In this document: positions 1 through 11,410 of the stretch, piece by piece
Layout: the number at the start of each line of letters is the position of its first letter
Position numbering within the stretch: the first letter of the stretch is position 1
Origin: Seiridium cupressi
Lineage: Eukaryota; Ascomycota; Sordariomycetes; Amphisphaeriales; Sporocadaceae
DNA: 64,000 nt
Assembly: GCA_036674765.1 (NCBI GenBank)
Contig: JARVKI010000126.1
Coordinates: 40,275-104,274, forward strand
Direction: 5' to 3'
The notes under the pieces: model-generated
Seen by the model: only the letters and a program-made list of their open reading frames with translations
What the model was told of the DNA's origin: nothing
Database searches by the model: none
Program-made: the position numbers and the translations under genes

Positions 1-1072
1 ATGGACTTGGAGCTTTCGTCGCTTGACCTGTAGAGTGCGCAGCGTTCTTGAGCCGCAAAGCAGGTCTCCCAGAAGTGGTTGAGCGTTTGCTGCGTGTCTG
101 GAAGGTTGTTGCTCCAAGCCTGTGCATGCATTGGTTAGTTGCCGAGTTCCTGAGATGGGATATGGGGAGTGCTCAGCGTGTGAGACAGGGTACGTTGTAG
201 ACTCACTGCAGCGTAGTAGTCGTCAACATCCTCGACAGCTTCGAGCGCCACGCGGCCAACCCTGCCGGGGAACATGGACGCGAAATAGTTGCCCAGCACT
301 GTACCGTATGAGAAGCCCCAGTAATTGATCCGCGGTGTAGAGTCAACTGCATTGGCACCTGACCGCAACTCCAGGCGCCTCTGTTCGTTAGCTTCTTGGC
401 CCATGGTATGCTGCTGTTTCTCTTCATCATTCCGTAGTTCGGCAAGCTTGTCAACAATCTCGACCATATCTCGTGCTACACTGCTGGTAGACATAAAGTA
501 CTTGATGTCATCCTCGCCGTCCGCCCCATGCGTACACAGCTCCCCAAACGCTTGAGCGAGGCTATATAGCCGTCTCACGACATGGTCGCCCTCATCAGGC
601 GCCCCTAATCCGCGCTGAATGAGTGTCCCGGTTGCACGCGCGAATTCGTCGCGGTAGCAGTCCGAGAAGGGCTCCGTGAGGCCGACACCACGGGGATCGA
701 AGCTCAGGATCTCGAACTTGTGAGTATCGGAGCTTGCCGTGCGCTGAACGACCTCGCCGGCGCGGAGCACGAAGTCCACGCCCGAGCCCGATGGGCCGCC
801 GGGTTAACGATAAGGGTGCCTCCAAATGTAGGATCCGACTCATTGACAGTGGCCGGCCGCGTGATGATGGCCAAAGTCACGCACTTCGGGTTGCTCGTGT
901 CCAGCCAATCGAGTGGCACCGTTAGCTTGGCGCATTTGTGGGTGGCGTTGTGACACGGGCGGTAGTCCAGCGCGGTCGAGGCATTGATGGTGGTCCAGTC
1001 GAACTCTTCAACTTTCGGGTGTGCTGCTGCCAGCGCAAGGTGGCTCGCGAGGAGCAGAGTTGTTCTTAACAT
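1..1072 (-). CDS. Secreted alpha/beta hydrolase (TAP-like peptidase family), partial, frameshifted
   Basis: Start at 1072 gives a signal peptide (MLRTTLLLASHLALAAAHP), then conserved blocks of the serine-hydrolase/tripeptidyl-aminopeptidase-like family: a DPRGVG strand and the nucleophile elbow GFSYGT. An intron is visible at 120-206 (GTGAGT...CTAAC...CACAG); after it the frame continues (AWSNNLPD...) to the left edge, so the C-terminal part with the catalytic Asp and His lies outside the window. Near position 800 the frame changes by one base exactly in the oxyanion motif: upstream ends in GTLIVNP, and one extra G would read NPGGPSGSGVDF into the downstream frame. No intron can explain this, so the copy is either a recent pseudogene or carries a sequencing error. 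The natural substrate is not predictable. Confidence 0.75.
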
Positions 1073-2081
1073 CGTTCTGTGGTGATGAGTTTATGGACTC
1101 CGTGGTCTGTATTGACTCACCTTCCCCTGTATTTAACGTTGAGCGCGTGGTCGCGCGGCACAGCCGCAAGACGGAGTTCAGCTACGCCGACGTTCATTCC
1201 GAACCTTCGGAGTAGCGCTAGCAAGGCGACAACCAAACAAGGAAAATAATTTCCAGTAAGGAATATCTCGAAATTGATCCCATGATCCCATGGAATTCGT
1301 GATTTACAGTCGTTGCATGGTGTCAGTTTGTTGATTGAATCTCTTATCTCAAGATACATACTGGATCACCTCCAGCAAGACGGAACAGTTGTAGCGCAAC
1401 CTCTCCTCAGCGTCTCTGGATCGAAGCGACGCGTAGCAGGGTTATGTTACCTATATGTCTCTCAGCGAGGGTAACTAAATCTATCATAGGCTGGCTAGTT
1501 TGAAGCCCAACGATTGTAAGGAAGTCTATGCAGGGTCTATAGGGGTTTTTGGAATATTGCCATTGGATAGTAATTTCAACCCCGGCTATCAATAACATCC
1601 AAGGTATACTTATCCGGCAGAGTCGGCTAGAAACTCGTCTTAGTTTTCCGTGTTACCGAAGTGACGGACTTCCATGCAGTATCCATTCTACCATTACCCT
1701 GCACTTGATGCGACAACTTCTTTCCATGCTGGGCGCCCACTAATGCAGCCCCCACCAGCTCGACAGATTAGGTCTACGTGCAATCTCACTGTCCAAGCCT
1801 ATCCACACCACGCTATCAACCCACAGTACATGGAAAATATCCACAAGGCTAGGATCCTGGAAATAAGTTATTAGCCTTCTTGTTTTGTTTTATTGGAAAG
1901 ATCGCAGGGTATACCTCTCCAAACAAGTGAGATTGCTTACTGTGAACGAGCTCATAACAATACAGCGTCTTTCTTGGCGTATCCTTGGCTGACTGGACAC
2001 GTTCTGGGTCACTATCTCCATGTGCCTGATCGACTTAGTCAATAAAGTCTGAGGGATGATCCAAGAGCAGGCCTGTTTGAC
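1073..2081. other. Gene-free stretch upstream of the hydrolase
   Basis: Only short open frames without recognisable motifs. It holds the presumed promoter of the minus-strand hydrolase that starts at 1072. Confidence 0.5.
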
Positions 2082-2390
2082 TCATTCCTTAAATAGAAGC
2101 TCATAAGACAGTGTCTTCATTGACAGACCGAAGTAAGAATATTCAACACTCAGTGCCTGCTCGTATACCCCGTGGGCTGTTGAATCTCCATTTTTATAAG
2201 GAATCAGCTACTGGCTCTCCGTTGCATTTTGATACTTCGCTACTAAGTAGCGGGATATTGCCCGGGACTCGAAAAGAGTGGCTTCACCATCGTCGGGAAC
2301 CGGGATAACCCCGAAGGGCTGGTGGTTTTGGACGTAATCAGGATTCTGCTGTACAGTCAGCCCGGAATACTTGGGCTCTCGACAAGATGG
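2082..2390 (-). pseudogene. Glutathione S-transferase relic
   Basis: The minus strand reads a typical GST N-terminal domain end: HQPFGVIPVPDDGE, then LFESRAISRYLVAKY, the thioredoxin-fold segment that binds the glutathione gamma-glutamyl group (ESRAI). A TAG stop follows NATESQ, but the same frame then continues with a C-terminal-domain-like stretch (EQALSVEYSYF...LSYELLFKE) before a second stop at 2082-2084. No start codon or complete N-terminus is visible. The match to the GST family is by motif only. It reads as a dead fragment rather than an active gene. Confidence 0.6.
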
Positions 2391-3423
2391 TCACTCGAGT
2401 TTGTGCTCGCCCTTTGTCGTATCTATGTTTTCAAGCTCATATTGCAATCCAAGTTCGTATAGTACAAAGAGCACTCTCTGAGTGCAAGTTGAGTACAGGG
2501 CGCACATAAATTTTGAGGGACATTTTGAGTGCAAAGACTATAAGTATGGAGAGCTGGATTGCAAAATTCGAGATCAAATCGAATCGTCGTCATTATAACT
2601 CAAGTTATGCGTCGCTGTATCTGCCTTATGCCTAGTAAGAAGAGACATAGATTCGGCAATCCCGGGTCTAAATTCGCCTCAGCCGATAGATGAGTGGGGC
2701 CGTTGCCGGCACATACGGAGACGGCTGTTCCGTCCACGGGACAACGGAACCCCTGTGAAGCTCCCGAAGTCCTTTAGTTCCTGCCACCGTTGCTTGAACC
2801 AAGAGTATCAGGGGATATGAGATAGGTAGGATGCAGATGTTGAGAGAATTTATTTCATACGAGTAAGTATTTTCTCTCGTGCAATTCCTCACAACTTGTT
2901 ATTATACTTGACTCATCATGCACCACCACTGCCCAAATTGATGACACCATCCCAATAGCGGGATCAAAAAGGACCGAAACGGGTTTGCGCGATATTAATG
3001 CCTCCGTCATCCCGTTGGAGGATGAACAGTGGCCGGTGATCATCCCAGGGTCAAGTATGATTGGTATGACGCTAGGCGCTCTCCTCGGTTTCCATATGTG
3101 TGTATCAGAGTCCCCCAAAACAAGTCGAATGTGACTGACGGTGCTTATATGGTCAAATCTGTGTCTTTCGATCGTCATCTATCGACAGATTCGCCTGAGA
3201 GCAGCTTTGTTTCTCTTGCGCTCGAAATTTGCCGCTAGACGGGGTAGCAAAATCTGTGCTCTAGAAAACGTTCCTGGACAATATCCCTCCTATTGATTAT
3301 AACTTCTTAGCGTGGAGAAAATAGATCTCAAGAAGAGCTCGATTTGGTTAGTTGTGCGATTGGCCATGGTGTTATACCACGAGTTGACCGGAAGTATGAG
3401 ACAGAAAGTAGATGACACCAAGT
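2391..3423. other. Gene-free stretch
   Basis: No supported gene. The longest open frame (minus, about 2855-3178) has no family signature. A plus-strand patch near 3040-3110 reads vaguely like a dinucleotide-binding turn but is too weak to call. Confidence 0.4.
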
Positions 3424-4716
3424 TTATTTACTAGTTATCGAAAATAAAGTAGGTTCAAAGATAAAATCGCCATGTGGCTCTCGCGCATAAAACCCAATCT
3501 CTCGATGCCAAAACTTTTCTTCGTCGCCGGTGGCAGTGGGAAAGGCCAGATTGTGGTTGTATTCCTCATCGAGGATGTCCCAAAGCCACTGGGGACTAAA
3601 CGGCAGCTGGCTAAAACAAACATTAGTACAGCGAGGCCAGGACCTACACTATACGAGAGAAACGCACCGTGGGGGCCCAGGAAGTTCAACGGTAACCCGT
3701 CGTGTTAATGGGTGCAATACTTCGTGCCAGTGGTAGTACGGCTCCGTTCTTGCGTCCTCCATGCCGGTCACATCCTTCTTAATAGACTGGATTATCATAG
3801 CTGCTGGTCGCGCGTACTCTAAAACCATATAGTCTGCCAAGGTTCTAGTTTCTATGGTGATGTAGAATGTGGAATCGTCAACCATCGTGAATGCCTCGTG
3901 ATGTTGATATGTGTTATCGAGAATTTTGAAGCCCCAAGCAGCGAGTCCGTCGACAGTGACACGGTCGTACATTGGATCTGCAGCGTAGAGCTCTACAGTG
4001 CGGTTTTGAGTCTTCTCTACTTGTAATTTGATGTACTTGGCAAGGACGTGTTGCATGGTCGAGGATCCCACAGCACAATTCAACACCACTGGACGACCAA
4101 GACCGACGCAGACCACCTTGTTAATCTCGCAGAATGCGGAAACTGACTTTAGACACTCATCCACGCCTTTAATCAAAGGCCCCCCATGAAATTTCCACCA
4201 ATACTCCTCGAGAATAGAGCACAGACTTTCCATATTTGTGCCGCTGTGCCCCCATTGGTTCAACACGCTTTCATGGGAAAGTATTTTAGCGAAGGGAATA
4301 CTGAAAATCCTCAGGAGTCTGCGAGTGTTAGAGAAGCCTGCCACGTAGTAATAGGGCGTTTACCTCTCAGGAGGAATAAGTTCCTGGTCAGGAGGTCTTT
4401 CATGGGCGGCACAGAGCTCTGCAACCTCGTGCTGGGTCCATCCAACACAATAGACCCCAAAGTCTGGAGAGTCGCGAATCAAAATGTTATCCCACATGTA
4501 CCAATTCGCCCTCTGAATTATGATGACTTTCGCCAACTCGATGTCTCCTGCATCCTTGCTATCAAGCAATGATTTTATTCTTTCGTAGTCCAGTGGCCGT
4601 TGGCGGAACGCAGAGGCAGTCAATTCGGAACGTGGGTAGGCAACCGGCTGTGGATTTATCCCAAGTTCCCCGTTTGTGAATGGTCCCGTCCTGTCCTTCT
4701 GTGAGCTACTGTGCAT
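3424..4716 (-). CDS. SRR1-like domain protein
   Basis: Three exons join in frame: 4716-4364, 4318-3668 and 3610-3424 (396 aa). Intron 1 (4363-4319, 45 nt) has a CTAAC branch site eight bases before its AG; intron 2 is 3667-3611. The middle exon carries the features I associate with fungal SRR1-like (PF07985) proteins: a glycine-rich strand VVCVGLGRPV, a following QHVLAKYI helix, the ELYAADPMYDRVTVDGL segment (aspartate-containing 'DP' motif) and the HEAFTMVDDSTFYITIE strand. The C-terminus (LPFSPQWLWDILDEEY...) closes the fold. Related proteins are described as regulators (plant circadian SRR1, yeast Ber1), but fungal biochemistry is unclear. It is a free-standing gene; no partner is visible. 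Family assignment is fairly sure, function is not. Confidence 0.75.
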
Positions 4717-5814
4717 CGTTGTGCTGGTTCAAGTATGAATGATATAGAGTGAACTTGAGGGTGTGCTGACACCCGACATTGACGGTGTCATTTTCCCCCC
4801 TTAAATACTCATGTTCCTGAGTGTGATTCTGGAGTGACCCATATGGTAGTGTAGCGCATTGTCACTTAATACAGGACCATATCACCGCAAACTATCAAAT
4901 CAGAGTTTTGGGTGTCACCACGCTATCCAGTACCCTTGTGCTTCTCCATGGGAGTTGAACCCAGTACGACATCGCTCTCGCTCTCCTACTCGCCAGCATG
5001 TCGCAAGCCCCGCTGTTTCTTCTCTGGGTACTGTGAACCGATCGGAGAGGGAATGGGTGCATGTTGCAGCCATCCTGCATCGGCGAGAGGTCGCACCAAT
5101 GTTGATTGACCGAATATTACAGTAGTTCCAATAAAAGCGCGGACCCTGAGTTTCTTTTGAACGCACGAGGCTACTGAGCTGCCACCAAGAGTGATCGTCG
5201 ACCACATTGACATAACACCACTTATGATAGAGATGATCATATTGTGGTACTGGAAGCAGCCCAAGCACAGCGCTAATTGTGTTCGGAACGGTCAATTTAG
5301 ACAGTCCCAGGGCAAAATGAACGGGAACATGTCACTTCTTGAGGCAGTAAAGGCGATGAAAGGTGATGTCGATTCGCAATTATCGGAATCTTTAGTTGGC
5401 AGTGTAGAGGTGGCACATCCAACTCAAATTCAAAGCCCGATGCGAAATCAGAATCATCAAGCTTAATAGTGATAGCTTAAGATTGGGCAGTGGCACGGAG
5501 TAAATTTTAGCCGCTTTAGCAGGCATGGCAGGCAACCAGAATAGTACGGGCCGAGGAGCGTAAGCACTAAAATCAGCCATCGCAGGTTCAAGGGTCATGC
5601 TTCACATTGCCAGGCGCCAGTTTCAGACCCCAAACGGGCAGGACTGCCCTATGCGTCTTAGGCGCCTCTGCCTTGGTCAAAGCTGCGCAACGATCGAAGG
5701 ATCTAGGTTTCATTTTTCTCTTCCTTTCTTCGCTTCACTCATCGCCAGCAACCATACTGACAGGCGCGACCTTTTCGCACCACTGCACGTTGCACGGACC
5801 GGGAAATAATCACC
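4717..5814. other. Divergent intergenic region
   Basis: Separates the SRR1-like gene (minus) from the membrane protein at 5815 (plus), so it should contain both promoters. A pyrimidine-rich tract precedes the start at 5815 (about 5710-5750), which is common in fungal promoters. Overlapping short open frames between 4860 and 5600 have no motifs and I do not call them. Confidence 0.45.
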
Positions 5815-6948
5815 ATGACATGCGAGCTCTCGCCCTCTGCAAGCGCATTTAGCGCCATGCTCTCACCATTTATCGGATCTGTGATCAACGGCCTGACGTC
5901 GGGGTGGTTCGTGGCGTTCATGACGGGCTGGATCGCCTGGCTAGCGCTATTCCGCGTCCTATGGGGAGCTGCATACATGTTGTATCGAAACATCACGGGT
6001 ACCTGGGAACCCGAGTACGATGCCTTGAGGCAAGGAGAGGACGACACCTATCCCATGACTGGGCAGATCAGCAGCCGCGAGGCCGTGGCCCATCCCGTGG
6101 AGGGAAGCTATCAGAGATACGGCTGGGACTCCCATGATCCTATAAGCTACCAAACGCCGCAAACCATCCCGGTCAGACCCGGGTTTTTCAGCGTTATCTG
6201 GCCGAGCCCTTCTGACGTGAGAGCCTTTAAGATGCACGCCCCCAAGACGGCGTCTTCGCGTAACCCCTGGGGCCCGCTGAACCGTGATGTCACGTTCCTT
6301 GGCTGGGTGGGCTGGGTCTGGACGGCATTGTACGCTCCCATCTCCCAGATCCTGTGGGTCGCTGCCAACGTTTCCAATCAATCCAATGCGGCCGTCAAGA
6401 TCGTCAAGGCCTTGGCAGTGGCCGTTACGGCTCTGCCGCTATGCATCGACTGTCGGGTGCGCTATGGTGAGGCCCTAGCCGGCCGGATTGGAGTGTGGGC
6501 GAAACATCTGTTTAACTTCACCAACAGCTTAAGCTGCTTATTGCAGGGCGTGCTGTGTGCCGTCCTCCTGATCACTGGTGCCCTTGGTCTCGGAAGCTCG
6601 GATTCTGGCATTCCAATTCCCATCCTCATTATTTATCCAATCTTCTCACTGGTATGGATGGCTGCCAGTCTCCGGTTGCTGCCCGTACGTGACGGTGCAC
6701 GGCGCAGAGCTGCACAGAGACACTGGACTGGGATTCTCCTTGACATAGGGCTGGGCGCATTTGCAGGTTTATTCGTCGCCGCACCTGCATTCGCCCTCTA
6801 TCAGAGCGCGTCATTCGATGAAAACTACTCTAGCTCGGGCGGCTGGACAAGCAGTAGTAGCAGTGAGTCGGTCGGGGCCAGTGGATTGTCGGAGTACCTT
6901 CGTTGTGAGACACAAGTCTGGAAGAAGTTCACGGCCGTATTTCCATAG
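5815..6948 (+). CDS. Multi-pass membrane protein, unknown function
   Basis: A single uninterrupted frame of 377 aa. Hydrophobic segments that look membrane-spanning lie at roughly residues 31-57, 158-185, 235-258, 268-292 and 310-335, with a weaker one near 195-212, so five or six passes. The first luminal or cytosolic loop is polar and acidic (EYDALRQGEDD). The tail is Ser-rich (GGWTSSSSSE) and may be unstructured. I do not recognise the family; such lineage-specific membrane proteins are common in ascomycetes. The start was chosen as the first Met of the frame and follows a CT-rich leader. No signal peptide is obvious, so the first hydrophobic segment probably acts as a signal anchor. Confidence 0.7.
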   Translation: MTCELSPSASAFSAMLSPFIGSVINGLTSGWFVAFMTGWIAWLALFRVLWGAAYMLYRNITGTWEPEYDALRQGEDDTYPMTGQISSREAVAHPVEGSYQRYGWDSHDPISYQTPQTIPVRPGFFSVIWPSPSDVRAFKMHAPKTASSRNPWGPLNRDVTFLGWVGWVWTALYAPISQILWVAANVSNQSNAAVKIVKALAVAVTALPLCIDCRVRYGEALAGRIGVWAKHLFNFTNSLSCLLQGVLCAVLLITGALGLGSSDSGIPIPILIIYPIFSLVWMAASLRLLPVRDGARRRAAQRHWTGILLDIGLGAFAGLFVAAPAFALYQSASFDENYSSSGGWTSSSSSESVGASGLSEYLRCETQVWKKFTAVFP

Positions 6949-7384
6949 TGACCTAGATGGGATTACTTGTCACGCTATGGAATACCAGGCAAGTCGTATT
7001 GTGGCTGGCCCACCTCTCCGCGGCTGACTGAAATCACTTGATTAGGGATTCTAGCCGGACATCGACACATATGAAATTACGATATGAAGCAAGAGTTGAT
7101 CGGTCTGATATCCGAGCTGAATTCATGATATTTCTGTAGGCCGGTGACAATACGGCTACTCAAAAAGTCCCTGTCACATGATAGCTCCCAACAAATAGCG
7201 CTTGACCACGCCAACGCCGATCAAATGCTGACAGTCAAAAGCGGAGAAATTGCGGCGCCGACGGGCTTGGATGGTCATAAATACTTTTCCGACGGAAGCG
7301 GGCTGCGTAGACGACGTAAATACAAAACTCTATGAACGCTCTTGGTGCGTCTTCCAATAAATTTACCGATAAACACGAAGAACA
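6949..7384. other. Intergenic
   Basis: No feature seen between the membrane-protein stop and the epoxide-hydrolase relic. Confidence 0.4.
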
Positions 7385-8742
7385 ATGGTACTTCTAGATG
7401 AGCATGAATACCTTCGCGAAAATGGACAGGTGGCATTTTACCTGGCAGCCGGTCCACCCGATGGGCCGCTGATGATTTTGTGTCATGGCCCACGACTGCC
7501 AAGACATTGCATGGGCAGACCGAAGCACTGGCAGCACTGGGGTATCGATTTATTGCCACTGATATGCCTGGTAGTTCGAAGAAGGGCCCGCGTGACTGGA
7601 GAAGTAAACTGATCACCCACTAGGATACGGTAGATCAACTGTGTCAAAAGTAGTTGAAGATCATTCACTAGGAAGAGTCAACCAGGTCATGGCATCCTAC
7701 TCGCCCACTGTGCGCGTAAAGCCGCTATATAGATTGGTACGCAGGTTCCCAGTCTTGCCATCAGCAACTCTGTATAGGTAATCACTGTTAAGCATTGCAT
7801 TTGTACGTCAGGATTGGGGAGCTGTGGCAGTATGGAGCTTTGCCGCAGTAAGTGTACAAGTTCACCTATAGCCACTTCCGATGCAGTCCACTGAATTATG
7901 CAGCATTATTCAAAGAAGAAAGTGGCAGTAGTGGGATTGACACGACCGTACCCACTTCCGAGCTGGTCTGAAAGAAGCCACAGGCCATATCAAACGCGAA
8001 ATGTTTCCCGAAGAAATTCATCCGAGCGATCAGTATCACTACCAGGTCTACTTCGAGAACTCTCCGGAGGAAGCTTCTGCGTGGTTTGAGAAGGACGTGG
8101 GCGGAATCTTTAAAGCGATATACGCCAAAGGAGACCCCGGAGAGTTGGGCAAGCCAGGCATGACAGCCACCGTGACGAAGAATGGCGGTTGGTTCGGCGG
8201 CTTACCTGCGCCGCCACCTATGCTTCCGGCTATCCCAGCACAAGCACTTTGCGTTGCATAAGGCTTACTAGAGGAGGTCTATGTATTCATGGAAAGGACC
8301 GGGTTTAAGGGCGCTGACAACTGGTATCTGAATCATGCTGGCAACGCGCATCCTCGTTGGAGAAATGGAACAATGATGGATGTCTGCACTTGCCAGCCAG
8401 TGCTGTTCATCGGCCCAAACTACGATCCAATCAAGGACATTGCTATCACTACGATAGAAGACGCTCAGAAGAAGTACCGTACCAATCTACGGGAAGTATA
8501 CCTTGATGGGCACGCATTATGGGTGAGAAGCAGTATATTGTGCGTGGTGAAGAAAGAGGAGGAGAGAAGCTCCAACTCCAAGCCGTCTGGCCTATCTACT
8601 GGAGGATACTGGTCATTGGCCTACATTGGAGAAACCTGATGAGGTCAACACAGCAATCACGGAATGGCTTGCGCAGTCTGTGCAAAAGCCGCAGACTCGC
8701 ATTTCTATTGTATCGGAACATACCGCGACGAAACGAATATGA
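7385..8742 (+). pseudogene. Decayed alpha/beta hydrolase (epoxide hydrolase-like)
   Basis: Pieces in the correct order but in different frames spell an epoxide-hydrolase-type alpha/beta hydrolase: FYLAAGPPDGPLMILCHG (HG oxyanion strand), then after a frame change LHGQTEALAALGYRFIATD and MPG, then GYGRSTVSKVVEDHSL, an AHCARKAAI*IG segment with a stop, and DWGAVAVWSFAA, which holds the nucleophile Asp. Later come REMFPEEIHP and the cap-domain-like stretch AWFEKDVGGIFKAIYAKG, ERTGFKGADNWYLNHAGN, QPVLFIGPNYDP and the catalytic-His motif TGHWPTLEKPDEVN. At least four frame changes and several stops separate them; one or two of the breaks could be introns, but not all. The terminal stop is at 8740-8742. 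Catalytic motifs are still readable, suggesting fairly recent loss. Confidence 0.8.
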
Positions 8743-9799
8743 TTATACTTACGAGATCTGAATCTTTCAAACAGCGGCAGGGAGCATGCAAAGAGATTCC
8801 CCCTCGATTACACCATATTTGAGCTCCACCTGATATCCTAGTAGCAATTTGCGAATGTGTTTCCATGTGTCCCCAACTACTAGGTATCGTGGTGATCGCA
8901 TTCGCGGGGTGGAATGACTCGATTCCTACCACTCCACTAGATATGCTATCGAAATCGTTTTCTAGACTAGATCTTCTTGCTATCAATTAATGGGGTACTT
9001 GGAGTGATCATTTACTAAGCAGAGTATACACTTTGCCCATGTCGACTAGCTCGGCACCTGTGGATACGCATCGGTATGATCAACCTTTGCTGCCGAATTG
9101 TGGCGTTTGCACCCTGTTTGCATTGTAAGGCGATAAATACCGCCGATAGTCAGGTTAGAGCCGTCCATATGATCTAGGCTTGCGGGGTGCTTTTGTACGC
9201 TAAACATAGCTTGCTACCCTGCTCCAGGATTTCTCTTGGCATGTTCCATGCAGACTCCGCCCCATCCCTTCTACCCCACCTTTTGGCAAGGTACATATAA
9301 CCAGAGACCTACATTGTACCTATAGCGAGAAAAGCAAGGACGCATCAGAAAGTTTTCAAAATAAAGCCCATGTTCATGTCTGGTAATAGAGTCTTGAGAG
9401 CACAAGCTTTTTAAAGCTTCAGGATGCAAGTATGGGCTTGGTTCTAAGCTGCAGCTTTCCTGGACCATCTCCGCTGCATCTCAGCCTTGCGCACGGCTCA
9501 CATGAGATGATCATACAATATTAGTAAGCTGCATAACACTAATGTAAGTAACAAGGAATGATCCGGTCCCGTCTGTGTGGCGGATCCAATGCTGATCGGT
9601 CTTCCTCCTTCCTGAAACTCAAGCGCGAGTGCGCCTGCTTCTCCAATTTCGAGGCGGTGGCTGAGAAGAAAGTCCAAAATCGGATAAATCTCAAGAAGTC
9701 ACATCCTCGAGCGGAAAGCTGGTTTCTCAGACATCCATCCTCTTCATATCGTTGTTCCACGCAATGGTGTGATGCAATATGTACGAAACGCCTGCACGG
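8743..9799. other. Gene-free stretch
   Basis: No gene recognised. It includes the presumed promoter of the DUF7707 gene starting at 9800. Confidence 0.4.
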
Positions 9800-11201
9800 A
9801 TGCTTTTTGTCATCTTGGCAAGCGCAACTATTGTTTCTGCGGGCGGTTCCACCTTTACTATTGATCCTAGCTCCGTGAGTCTTTCACAAAGAGGTGCGTT
9901 CTCATGTCATGTTTAGTCTATCTATGTATTTACATAACGAAGCGCGACGACCAACTGACTTGAATTGACCCAGCCACCTGGTGCACCTCCGAGACCAATG
10001 TCTGCGGTGATGTCTGCAATACTAGCCAGAACAGCTGTGATCCCGTACGGAAAATCCGTTCGGTGGTCCGTGAATGCAAGCTAAACCGTATAGTCCACGC
10101 TTGATTACGACTGTTCTTGCAGCGATGGCACCACGCCAGATATGAACGAGTATGTGAACTCGTTGCCTTACGTAAGTTTGACGCCCAACTCGAACGGTGA
10201 CTGATGTACACCGAGAATTATACTGATCAAGCCTGCTACTTAAGTTTATCTGTGAGCAAGCCTATGAAAACTGCATCACGGACAGTGCCGGCAGCGCAGC
10301 CGGTCAGGGGAATTGTACGACAAGCATCAAGGACAAGTGTGGTACAAAGAATGCTACCGACCCGACAGCTTCCTCAACGAGTAAATTTCAGTCTGTTACC
10401 ACTCCGACTGCCACCAAACCTCCGACAAGCGCCGTGATCACTTCACTCACTTCACCCACCGAAACCACATCAACGACTCCAACATCACTCCCTGCTTCTA
10501 CGACGGGATCATCGTCCACTACACTCACAGGTTCTAGTACAGGTGGAACGTCGATCAACACTTCGTCGCCTCCTGGGAGCGGATCCACGCCTGTGGCAAC
10601 GGACAGTGGGCTGTCGACGGGCGCAAAAATTGCAATTGGGCTTTCCGTTCCACTTGCCATTATAATACTCGGTCTGGTTGGCTGTCTGCTCTACAAGCGA
10701 CGCAGACGAAAGTCAACTACGCCTGTGGATGGCCAAGGGACGCAAGATTACAGCAAGCGTGGGGGATCAGGGTTGATGGTGGTGGATGCTGAGGTCTACC
10801 CAGCAAAGCCAGAGCTGGATGCCCAGGCCACCTCATTGACGCCCTCTCAATTTCAGATGTCCCTCTCGTCGGGTGCACACGAGCTGTCTGGAACTGATAA
10901 TGGACGGTTGCCAGAACTCGCTACTGATTCCGGTGTTATCATGGCGAATGGGTACTCACACCAGCGGACGGAAATCAGCGATTATAGCCGCCATGATGAT
11001 CCATCCGATTTGAGCGGCAGAGCACGTATGCAGGAGACAACTGGGGTTGAAACCGTTGAGGACCTAAGAGCACGACAGGCGAGTATCATAGAAGAGCGAG
11101 AACGCCACGAGCAGATTTTACTGCTCCGGGCCGAAGAAGAACGGATACGTCGTCGAATATCGGAAATGCAAGCAGGCCGTTCGTTACATAACATGCAGTA
11201 G
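9800..11201 (+). CDS. DUF7707 cysteine-rich surface protein with transmembrane and coiled-coil tail
   Basis: Four exons fit together: 9800-9893, 9974-10044, 10094-10171 and 10245-11201, giving 399 aa. An in-frame ATG at 9779 exists, but starting at 9800 gives a clean signal peptide (MLFVILASATIVSAGG). The ectodomain follows the DUF7707 cysteine pattern: TWCTSETNVCGDVC, NSCDP, DYDCSCSDGTTPDMNEYVNSLPYFICEQAYENC. A Ser/Thr/Pro-rich stalk (about residues 130-205), likely O-glycosylated, leads to a membrane span (about 210-231) with a stop-transfer RRRRK. The cytosolic tail ends in a charged helix (EERERHEQILLLRAEEERIRRR) that should form a coiled coil. Most DUF7707 proteins I know of are predicted GPI-anchored, so the single-pass receptor-like layout is notable. 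It should sit in the plasma membrane facing the wall; ligand unknown. Confidence 0.8.
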
Positions 11202-11410
11202 TAAGTAAAGACCGGGAATCAACAAATCAACCAGACTTTAATAAATATACAACGCCACAGAAATATAATCTCCGGCTTCGTCGTGGTGTTTCTATCTTTA
11301 TGTTTGCTAACCAACCGCGATTGGTTGGGCAAGCATCAAGCACTTCACTTTGGTAGAGGAAGGATTAGCCTGGCTTGTCGGCAGATCAGAAGTTGCCATA
11401 GGATTGAGTA

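Noticed and set aside
3035..3120. Plus-strand patch reading like an FAD/NAD dinucleotide-binding turn
   Set aside because: Only one short, imperfect resemblance with no neighbouring family motifs; too weak to call a relic.
10388..10660. Minus-strand Val/Asp-rich frame
   Set aside because: Antisense shadow of the Ser/Thr-rich stalk of the DUF7707 gene.
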